From Ktedonobacteria bacterium brp13 (lineage in GTDB: Bacteria > Chloroflexota > Ktedonobacteria > Ktedonobacterales > Ktedonobacteraceae), in the NCBI GenBank assembly GCA_015099395.1, contig AP024096.1, forward strand, positions 2,976,001 to 3,040,000: a DNA stretch of 64,000 nt, written 5' to 3'. The number at the start of each line of letters is the position of its first letter. Positions within the stretch are counted from its first letter, which is position 1. Both the position numbers and the translations under genes were made by a program. The notes beneath the pieces were generated by a model. The model was given only the letters and a program-made list of their open reading frames with translations. It searched no databases and was not told where the DNA came from. Shown here piece after piece: positions 53,086-61,270 of the stretch.

Positions 53086-53150
53086 GGATCATAAATACCA
53101 ATACATCACGCTAAAACGATAGAGTTATATTATTCAACTACTGACTGGTA

Positions 53151-53179
53151 TTGACTTTGTTTTATACAAGGAATACAAT
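53151..53179 (+). promoter_or_regulatory. Promoter of the DISARM-like plus-strand operon
   Basis: TTGACT (53151-53156) and TACAAT (53174-53179) are separated by exactly 17 bases. Transcription would start near 53186, about 28 bases before ATG 53215. It lies about 65 bases from the opposing promoter, so one regulator could control both operons. Confidence 0.72.
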
Positions 53180-53214
53180 TCATCGACATGATCTTAGTGA
53201 AGCAAGGACTATAT

Positions 53215-56200
53215 ATGAATATTTTTGATCTCCGCAACAGTATTATTTACGATTATGCTACCTACATCAATAGCTTTATAAAGATCCGTGACACGACTAT
53301 CCGTACGTTTGTAGATAACGAACTCTTTCAGCATGGTGCCCTCTGGCCAGAGCCATTGATCCAGCTTAACCCTCTCTTTGCTCAGGGTGAGACAATTGAG
53401 ACACTGATTCAGGAACAGATCCTTCATCCCGATTGCGCTCGTATTTTTCGTCGTAACAAATCAGATGCGCAGCCACAGGGGGAACCCCTTTTCCTACATA
53501 AACATCAGGAAGAGGCGATTCGCATTGCCAATCAGGGACATAGCTATGTGCTGACTACAGGGACCGGATCGGGTAAAAGTCTGGCGTATATCATTCCAAT
53601 TGTTAACTATGTTCTTCAACATCCAGAGCAGCGTGGCATTAAAGCGATTGTGGTCTATCCAATGAATGCGCTGGCAAATAGTCAGCAAAATGAGCTTGAT
53701 AAATATTTACGAGACAGCTTCGCAGGCAAGGTGCGGTCAAGGCGCTATACAGGACAGGAGTCGAAACAGGATCGGGCCGATATCATTGCTGATCCACCAG
53801 ATATCCTGCTCACAAACTATGTGATGCTAGAGCTGATTCTGACCAGGCCGCGCGAGCGCGATCTGATCGCTTCTACCAATCTCCGTTTTCTCGTACTCGA
53901 TGAATTGCATACCTATCGTGGTCGCCAGGGTGCAGATGTAGCCTTGTTGGTGCGTCGGGTGCGGGATCGTTTGACGGAGCCGGGGCAACCTTTACAATAT
54001 GTAGGTACCTCAGCAACGCTAGCCGGTGGTGGCTCGTATGCTGAGCAACGGCACGAAGTGGCAGGCATGGCGTCCCGTCTCTTCGGCACCACGGTCGCTC
54101 CTGAACATATCATCAGTGAGACGCTCGTGCGTACAACCCGTACGGTTGACGAAGATTCACCAGCTTTCGTGCAACAATTGCGCGAAAGAGTGACACACGC
54201 GGCAACCCAGCATCCGCAGACCTATGAGAGCTTCATCGACGACCCCCTCTCAATCTGGCTGGAAAGCACTTTTGGTATCACCACCAGAGAGCAACGCCTG
54301 GTTCGTACACGCCCTCTACGCATTAAAGGGGAAGGCGATAATGCCGCTGCACGCTTAGCTCGTTTAACAGGGGTGGCAGTCGAGCAGTGTAGCCAGATTA
54401 TCCAGCAAGGCTTGCTGGCAGGCTATCAACAGATTCAGCATCCTACGACTGGGCGCTCGCCCTTCGCTTTTCGTTTGCATCAGTTTATCAGCAAGGGGGA
54501 TATGGTCTATGCTTCCCCAGATACTTCAGCACAGCGCCGTCATCTGACCATTCACTATCAGCAATTTGTGCCGGGAACGAATCGCAATCAGATCTTGCTG
54601 CCACTGGTCTTTTGCCGTGAGTGCGGACAGGAATATTATTGTGTCCGTATGAAACCTGAAGAGCGCATCTCGAAACGTGAGCCGAATGATCGTGTCAAGG
54701 ATGAACAGGGAGGCAAAGCGGGCTATCTCTATCTGAGTGAGGACAAGCCATGGCCACGCGAAAATGAGCAAATTGAGGCCTGGTTACCGGAGGATTGGAA
54801 AGAAGAGCGCGCCCATGGCCGATTGGCGCTCACGAGTACGAAAAAAGATCTGCGCCCACTGCCCATACGCGTGCGGGCCGATGGCGAGATTGTCAGTGAT
54901 GAAGAAGAGGGGAGTAATGGACACTTTCTACGTGCGCCATTCCGCTTCTGTCTCTCTTGTGGCGTCGAGTACGACTCAACGCAGGATAATGATTTCGCCA
55001 AATTAAGCTCCCTGAGTTCCGAGGGACGCAGTACCTCCACCACGATTCTCAGCCTCTCAGCGATCCGGCATGTCAATGAAGCCAGACAGGCAGGGCATCT
55101 ACTGGGCGTCGCCCCTAAACTGTTGAGTTTTACAGATAATCGTCAGGATGCCTCGCTACAGGCGGGACATTTCAATGATTATATCGAGATCGGTCTATTG
55201 CGTTCGGCACTCTATCAGGCGGTCAAACAGACAGGCGAGGAAGGACTGGCACACGATACCCTCACCACGAAGGTCTTTGAAGCGTTGCATCTACCGCTGA
55301 AATATTACGCGGTTGACGACAACGTGAAATACGCGGCCCTCTCCGAGACCAATAAAGCCTTTCGCAATGTGCTTGGTTATCGACTCTATCGAGATCTCAA
55401 GCGCGGTTGGCGTATTACCTCACCCAATCTTGAGCAGTGTGGTCTCCTGGTCATCGATTATCTCTCGCTGGATGAGGTGTGTGCGGATGAAGAGATCTGG
55501 CAAAATACACATCCAGCCTTGCAGCAAGCAAGTCCGGCTACCCGCCGCGAGATCAGTAAGACGCTGCTGGATTATATGCGCCGCGAACTGGTCATCAAGG
55601 TTGATTATCTCAACAAGGATTATCAGGATGTGCTACAACAACAGAGCAATCAGCGTTTAGTGGCTCCCTGGGCACTGGATGAGCAGGAACTGAAAGAATA
55701 TGCGCCCATTCTTATTCCACGTAGCAAAGAGAAATTCGACGATGGCAGCAATCGCTATCTGTCTGGTCGCAGTAGTTTTGGCCGCTATCTGCGCCGCAAT
55801 ACCACGTTCAAAGAATATACGCAAACCCTGACCACAACCGAGGCGGGAACGCTGATCGTGCAGTTGTTGGATGGTCTCCGCAATGCAGGACTGGTTGAGA
55901 TGGTTTTGGAGCCGGATGAAAAGCATGGAGTGGGCGGCTATCAATTACCTGCTGCGGCCCTGATCTGGCGCATGGGGACTGGCGAGATTGCCCTACATGA
56001 TCCGATTCGGGTTCCACAAGCACCTGACACCGAGCGCTCAGTGAATACCTTCTTCCGCAATTTCTATCGCGAAAAGGCACAATACTTGCTGGGCATCGAG
56101 GCGCGTGAACATACGGCCCAGGTTACGAATGAGGAGCGCATAAAGCGTGAGGATGATTTCCGCAAGAATATTCTCCCGATCCTGTATTGCTCACCGACAA

Positions 56201-58389
56201 TGGAATTAGGCGTCGATATCGCAGAACTCAACCTGGTTAATATGCGCAATATTCCACCGACCCCGGCCAATTATGCACAACGCAGTGGTCGCGCCGGTCG
56301 TAGTGGAGAACCTGCGCTGGTCTTCTCCTATTGTTCGACCGGCAGTTCACACGATCAATATTTCTTCCGCCATCCCGAAGAGATGGTCCAGGGAGCGGTC
56401 TCTCCTCCCCGACTGGATCTAATGAATGAGGATCTGGTGCGCTCGCATGTCTATGCGATCTGGCTGGCAGAAACTGATCTCTCGCTGGAGGGCTCACTAA
56501 AAGACCTGCTAGATGTGGCGGGAGAGACACCAACATTACAATTATTACCTGAAATTAAACATGAGTTGGAGCGCAGCGATGCCCGTGCGCGGGCCGAGCA
56601 GCGGGCCCAACGCGTGCTGGCGACGTTGATGCAGGAAGCGGATGAGACCGTCTCATGGTTACAATCCACAAACTGGCTAGCCAATACACTGGATAGCGTA
56701 AAGAACAGGTTTGACGAGGCCTGTGGCCGTTGGCGCAGGCTCTACGAGACCGCGTTGGAGCAATTTGATCAGCAGACAAAGATTATTCGCGACTCGTCAA
56801 AAAGTAAGGATGAGAAAGAAACGGCGAAGCGGCTCCAGGGAGAGGCGACCTCGCAGCTAAGCCTGCTCACCAATGATGGCGCACTGGACCAATCTGATTT
56901 CTACAGTTATCGTTACATGGCAAGCGAGGGCTTTTTACCTGGTTATAATTTCCCACGCTTACCACTTGCGGCCTATATTCCCGCACGCCGCAAGAGGCAG
57001 AAGGATGAGTATCTTTCACGTCCTCGCTTCCTGGCGATCTCAGAATTTGCGCCCAACGCAATTATCTATCATGAGGGTTCCCGCTATGTCATCAATCGGG
57101 CACTGCTCTCAGTGAGCGAGGAGGGTTCGGCGGTACTCACCCGGACGGTGAAGCAATGTAAGCATTGCGGCTATCTCCACTGGCAAAACGAGGAGAAGCT
57201 TATTAATGTGTGCGAATATTGTCATACCGAACTCAATGGTCCGCTAAGTGGGCTCTTCCGCTTGCAGAGCGTCGCTACGGTGCGCCGCGACCGCATCAAT
57301 TCCGATGAAGAGGAGCGCCAAAGACAAGGCTATGATGTCCGTACAGCGGTCCGCTTTACCTCGTATGCAGAGGCCAGTTTGGATGCAGCAGGTGGGCCGC
57401 TAGGGAAGATGACGTATGGACAATCGGCCACCTTATCTCGCATCAACTTTGGTCTCCTACGCCGCAAGAATGGGGTGGATGGCTTCTTGCTCGATACCCA
57501 ACGCGGCTATTGGCAAAGTGAGCGCGATGCGGTGAGTGATCAGAGCCGACCCAACAGCCAGCCGTATGCGCGTGTTATCCCGTATGTTGAGGATACGCGC
57601 AATTGTCTGCTCTTTGAACCTGATCGATCGCTAGAGCTCAGTGAGCAGCAGATGGTCTCCTTGCAATCGGCCTTGAAGAGCGCCATCCAGTTACATTTCC
57701 AACTTGAGGATAATGAGTTGGCGGCAGAGCCATTACCAGATCGCAAAAACCGGAACTTTCTGCTGTTCTATGAGTCCTCTGAAGGCGGAGCCGGCGTGCT
57801 CCGCCAGCTCATTGATGATCCAACCGCGCTGCAACAGGTGGCACGTGAGGCGCTACAACTCTGCCATTATGATCCTATGACTGGCAAGGATCTCGGGCGG
57901 GCCGATGGGGCAAGCGAGGAATGTGAAGCCGCTTGCTATAACTGCTTGATGACCTATGCCAACCAGCGAGATCATCTGTTCCTGGACCGAGCATCCATCC
58001 GCGATATCCTGCTGGCATTGTGTCAGACGACGGTGAACTTTCGCAGCATGAGCGCTCCCAGTAGTCATGAGCTACCAGTGCTTGAACTGGTCACACGATC
58101 GCAGGTTGAGAAGGATTGGCTACAGTTCTTGCATGAGCAAGGCTATCAATTCATCCCCTCGGATCAGCCTGCTCCCTGTCAGGCCCAGCCAGACTTTTAC
58201 CACAACAATCCCCGCGTCGCGCTCTATATCGATGGAGACGCCGCACACTATCCTGAGCGTCAACAGCGAGATAATGAGATTGCAGATGACCTGCTCGATG
58301 TAGGCTGCAGGGTCATTCGCTTTGGTGCGCAAGAAACATGGGCCGCACAACTGGCTAAACTTCCAACTATTTTCAGGAGAACTATATGA
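53215..58389 (+). CDS. DEAD-box helicase/DUF1998 protein with C-terminal nuclease-like domain (DrmA/DrmB-like)
   Basis: A 1724-residue protein, first gene of the plus operon. Walker A TTGTGSGKS (about 114-122), LTNYVMLELILTRP, motif II VLDELHTYRG (about 226, DELH instead of DEAH), TSATLAGG and motif VI QRSGRAGRS (about 1021-1029) mark an SF2 helicase. Zinc clusters (CRECGQEYYC; CLSCGVEY; CKHCGYLHW ... CEYC) and a DUF1998/MZB end (CEAACYNCLMTYANQRDH, about 1570) follow. The last about 110 residues (AQPDFYHNNPRVALYIDGDA) look like a Vsr/DUF559-type nuclease. I chose ATG 53215 for its AAGGA site. The stop overlaps the next start. Confidence 0.85.
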   Translation: MNIFDLRNSIIYDYATYINSFIKIRDTTIRTFVDNELFQHGALWPEPLIQLNPLFAQGETIETLIQEQILHPDCARIFRRNKSDAQPQGEPLFLHKHQEEAIRIANQGHSYVLTTGTGSGKSLAYIIPIVNYVLQHPEQRGIKAIVVYPMNALANSQQNELDKYLRDSFAGKVRSRRYTGQESKQDRADIIADPPDILLTNYVMLELILTRPRERDLIASTNLRFLVLDELHTYRGRQGADVALLVRRVRDRLTEPGQPLQYVGTSATLAGGGSYAEQRHEVAGMASRLFGTTVAPEHIISETLVRTTRTVDEDSPAFVQQLRERVTHAATQHPQTYESFIDDPLSIWLESTFGITTREQRLVRTRPLRIKGEGDNAAARLARLTGVAVEQCSQIIQQGLLAGYQQIQHPTTGRSPFAFRLHQFISKGDMVYASPDTSAQRRHLTIHYQQFVPGTNRNQILLPLVFCRECGQEYYCVRMKPEERISKREPNDRVKDEQGGKAGYLYLSEDKPWPRENEQIEAWLPEDWKEERAHGRLALTSTKKDLRPLPIRVRADGEIVSDEEEGSNGHFLRAPFRFCLSCGVEYDSTQDNDFAKLSSLSSEGRSTSTTILSLSAIRHVNEARQAGHLLGVAPKLLSFTDNRQDASLQAGHFNDYIEIGLLRSALYQAVKQTGEEGLAHDTLTTKVFEALHLPLKYYAVDDNVKYAALSETNKAFRNVLGYRLYRDLKRGWRITSPNLEQCGLLVIDYLSLDEVCADEEIWQNTHPALQQASPATRREISKTLLDYMRRELVIKVDYLNKDYQDVLQQQSNQRLVAPWALDEQELKEYAPILIPRSKEKFDDGSNRYLSGRSSFGRYLRRNTTFKEYTQTLTTTEAGTLIVQLLDGLRNAGLVEMVLEPDEKHGVGGYQLPAAALIWRMGTGEIALHDPIRVPQAPDTERSVNTFFRNFYREKAQYLLGIEAREHTAQVTNEERIKREDDFRKNILPILYCSPTMELGVDIAELNLVNMRNIPPTPANYAQRSGRAGRSGEPALVFSYCSTGSSHDQYFFRHPEEMVQGAVSPPRLDLMNEDLVRSHVYAIWLAETDLSLEGSLKDLLDVAGETPTLQLLPEIKHELERSDARARAEQRAQRVLATLMQEADETVSWLQSTNWLANTLDSVKNRFDEACGRWRRLYETALEQFDQQTKIIRDSSKSKDEKETAKRLQGEATSQLSLLTNDGALDQSDFYSYRYMASEGFLPGYNFPRLPLAAYIPARRKRQKDEYLSRPRFLAISEFAPNAIIYHEGSRYVINRALLSVSEEGSAVLTRTVKQCKHCGYLHWQNEEKLINVCEYCHTELNGPLSGLFRLQSVATVRRDRINSDEEERQRQGYDVRTAVRFTSYAEASLDAAGGPLGKMTYGQSATLSRINFGLLRRKNGVDGFLLDTQRGYWQSERDAVSDQSRPNSQPYARVIPYVEDTRNCLLFEPDRSLELSEQQMVSLQSALKSAIQLHFQLEDNELAAEPLPDRKNRNFLLFYESSEGGAGVLRQLIDDPTALQQVAREALQLCHYDPMTGKDLGRADGASEECEAACYNCLMTYANQRDHLFLDRASIRDILLALCQTTVNFRSMSAPSSHELPVLELVTRSQVEKDWLQFLHEQGYQFIPSDQPAPCQAQPDFYHNNPRVALYIDGDAAHYPERQQRDNEIADDLLDVGCRVIRFGAQETWAAQLAKLPTIFRRTI

Positions 58390-61253
58390 ATTACGCTGTA
58401 GGTTCACTGGTCAAGGCCCGTGGACGCGAGTGGATTGTGTTGCCCGAGTCCAATGAGCAGATGCTAATTTTGCGCCCGCTGGGTGGCACTAATGATGAGG
58501 TGGCCGGTATCTATCTACCACTGGAGTCACAGGATGTGGAGTCCGCGCAGTTTTCCCTCCCCAATCCTGAACAGTCGGGGGATCATTTTTCTGGCCGTCT
58601 GCTCCGCGATGCCGTACGCTTTGGCTTCCGTTCAAGCGCCGGACCTTTTCGCTCGTTCGCACGGATCGCGGTAGAGCCTCGGCCCTACCAGCTAGTCCCC
58701 TTGTTGATGGCGCTCCGCCTGGACCCGATTCGGATCTTGATCTCCGATGACGTTGGTATCGGCAAGACGGTGGAGGCCGGGCTAATCGCACGTGAAATGC
58801 TGGATCGCAAAGAAGTGTCACGCATGGCGGTGCTCTGTCCACCACATCTGGCGGAACAGTGGCAAGCTGAACTGCGCGAAAAGTTTCATATCGATGCCGA
58901 GCTGGCGCTATCCAGTACCATCAAGCAGCTTGAACGCCCCTGCCAGCAGGATGAATCAGTCTTCAAACATTATCCGTTCCTGATTATTTCAACCGATTTC
59001 GTGAAGTCGGATCGCTACCGTGACACCTTTTTGCAGAATTGTCCTGAATTGGTGATTGTCGATGAGGCCCATACCTGTGCCTATGCCGGTGAGGGCAGTG
59101 GCAGCCGCCATCAACGCTATCGCTTGATCTCCGGCCTGACCAGGCAACCCAAACGACATCTGATTCTGGTGACGGCAACGCCCCACAGTGGCAATGAAGA
59201 GGCGTTCCGCTCGCTACTCACCCTGCTCAATCCGACCTTTAAGGATCTGCCCATTGATCTGAGTGGCACCCAGAACGAGAAGCATCGTGAGCAGCTCGCC
59301 GAACATTTTGTGCAACGCCGCCGCGTCGATATCCGTTCCTATCTGGATCAAGAGACAATCTTCCCGGAGCGCGAGGATAGCAATACAGATTATCATCTGA
59401 CCCCTGAGTATAAGCACTTCTTTGAAGAGGTCCTGGATTATGCCCGCGAGACGGTGAAAGATCCTACGGGTGGCAAGAATCGTCAGCGGGTACGCTGGTG
59501 GTCGGCCCTGGCGCTACTGCGTTCGCTGGCCTCAAGTCCCGCCGCTGCGATGACCACGCTGCGCAACCGTGCAGATACTGCTGATGCGGAAACGGTCGAG
59601 GAGGTAGATCAGATTGGTCGCCATACGGTGCTGGATCTGGTGGATCAGGATGCGCTGGAAGGGATGGATGTCGCACCGGGCAGTGATTTCGAGCCCCAGG
59701 ATGCCGCCGGTGAGCAGAAACGGAGCCGATTGCGGGCGATGGCCGAGGAGGCCGAACGCTTGCAAGGCGCAAAGGATCGCAAGCTCCAGGATGCGATCAA
59801 GCTGATCCGTGAGATGGTCGCACAGGGCTATCAACCAATTGTCTTCTGTCGCTTTATCCCGACTGCCGAGTATGTAGCAGCTGAGCTACGTAAAGCCCTC
59901 AGAGGGATTGAGGTGGCGGCGATTACTGGATTGCAACCGCCTGTAGAGCGTGAGGAGCGCATTGTACAGCTGGCAGAAGCGCAGCAGCGCGTCCTCGTCT
60001 GTACTGACTGTCTGAGCGAGGGCATCAACCTGCAAACCTATTTCAATGCCGTCGTGCACTACGATCTGTCCTGGAATCCAACGCGCCATGAGCAACGCGA
60101 GGGCCGCGTGGATCGCTTTGGACAGACCAGTCGCAAGGTGCGCGTAGTCACCTATTTTGGGGCGGATAATCAGATCGATGGGCTGGTGCTAGAGGTGCTG
60201 ATTAAAAAGCATAAGCAGATCCGCAAGACGTTGGGGGTCTCGGTGCCCGTGCCTGCCGATACGGAACAGGTATTAGAGGCAGTGCTAGAGGGACTGCTCT
60301 TACGCAGTGCCAAAAATGTCCATCAACAGGGAGCGCTCCCCGGTTTTGATGATCAGACGGTCCAGAAGCGCGCCATATTGGATCGGCAGTGGGAGGCCGC
60401 CGAGAAGCGCGAGCGGATTTCACGCACTATTTTTGCGCAGCGCAGTATCAAGGTGGATGAGGTGAAGCAGGAATTGGCAGCAGTCCAGGCCGCTATCGGC
60501 GAGATGGAGGATGTGTGCACATTTACATTGGATGCCTTGAAAAGCTATGGTGCTACGGTTCGCGCCTTAGGGATGGAGAGCTTTGAAGTAGATCTGACAC
60601 AGGTCCCAGATGCCTTACGCGATGCCATCAATATCAATCATTTTGTCACTGGCAAGCAAGCAAAGCTCAAGATCAGCTTCAACCAGTCCGCACCCTCGGA
60701 TGCACTCAAGCTGAATCGTACGCACCCGCTGGTCGAGGGCCTGGCGGCCTATGTGATGGATACAGCTTTGGACCCGGTAGATGATCCTTTTCATAAGCGC
60801 ATTGCCTATCGCAGCGGTGTCATGCACACCCGACTGGTGGAGAAGCGCACAACGCTCTTACTGGTCCGCTTGCGCTTCCATATTTCGACACCGGATGACC
60901 CACAGCCACTACTCGCCGAGGATTGTCAGGTCTTTGCCTTCCGAGGAGCCCCCAGGAAAGCGGAATGGATCGAGGACGAAGCCTATATCAAACAGTTGCT
61001 GGCAGCAACCCCCGACGATAACATGTTCCGCGACGAGGCTCATTTCTATCTCCAGGGCATCATCGACAACTTTGCCGAGCAGCTTAGTCCACGCATGAAT
61101 GAACTGGCAAAAGAACGCGCCAACGAGCTACGCGAGGCGCATCGCCGTGTCCGCCGGTCGGCATCACTCAGCGTGCGTGTCAACGTCGAGCCCCAATTAC
61201 CGCCCGATGTGCTGGGCATGTATGTCTATCTACCTTATCAGCCACAGGCCTAG
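58386..61253 (+). CDS. drmD: SNF2-family helicase, DISARM DrmD-like
   Basis: The 955-residue SNF2-type ATPase matches the DISARM class 1 protein DrmD in layout and motifs. An N-terminal small beta domain (VGSLVKARGREWIVLPES) precedes Walker A SDDVGIGKTVEAGL (about 119-132), the DEAH box IVDEAHTCAYAG (about 224), motif III LVTATPHSG (about 261), motif V CTDCLSEGINLQ and motif VI HEQREGRVDRFGQ (about 568-580). A long helical C-terminus follows. It would translocate on double-stranded DNA. Its ATG overlaps the helicase stop (ATGA-type), and the methyltransferase starts 17 bases after its stop, so the three genes form one operon. Confidence 0.85.
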   Translation: MNYAVGSLVKARGREWIVLPESNEQMLILRPLGGTNDEVAGIYLPLESQDVESAQFSLPNPEQSGDHFSGRLLRDAVRFGFRSSAGPFRSFARIAVEPRPYQLVPLLMALRLDPIRILISDDVGIGKTVEAGLIAREMLDRKEVSRMAVLCPPHLAEQWQAELREKFHIDAELALSSTIKQLERPCQQDESVFKHYPFLIISTDFVKSDRYRDTFLQNCPELVIVDEAHTCAYAGEGSGSRHQRYRLISGLTRQPKRHLILVTATPHSGNEEAFRSLLTLLNPTFKDLPIDLSGTQNEKHREQLAEHFVQRRRVDIRSYLDQETIFPEREDSNTDYHLTPEYKHFFEEVLDYARETVKDPTGGKNRQRVRWWSALALLRSLASSPAAAMTTLRNRADTADAETVEEVDQIGRHTVLDLVDQDALEGMDVAPGSDFEPQDAAGEQKRSRLRAMAEEAERLQGAKDRKLQDAIKLIREMVAQGYQPIVFCRFIPTAEYVAAELRKALRGIEVAAITGLQPPVEREERIVQLAEAQQRVLVCTDCLSEGINLQTYFNAVVHYDLSWNPTRHEQREGRVDRFGQTSRKVRVVTYFGADNQIDGLVLEVLIKKHKQIRKTLGVSVPVPADTEQVLEAVLEGLLLRSAKNVHQQGALPGFDDQTVQKRAILDRQWEAAEKRERISRTIFAQRSIKVDEVKQELAAVQAAIGEMEDVCTFTLDALKSYGATVRALGMESFEVDLTQVPDALRDAININHFVTGKQAKLKISFNQSAPSDALKLNRTHPLVEGLAAYVMDTALDPVDDPFHKRIAYRSGVMHTRLVEKRTTLLLVRLRFHISTPDDPQPLLAEDCQVFAFRGAPRKAEWIEDEAYIKQLLAATPDDNMFRDEAHFYLQGIIDNFAEQLSPRMNELAKERANELREAHRRVRRSASLSVRVNVEPQLPPDVLGMYVYLPYQPQA

Positions 61254-61270
61254 AGAGGTTCAAAAAGATT

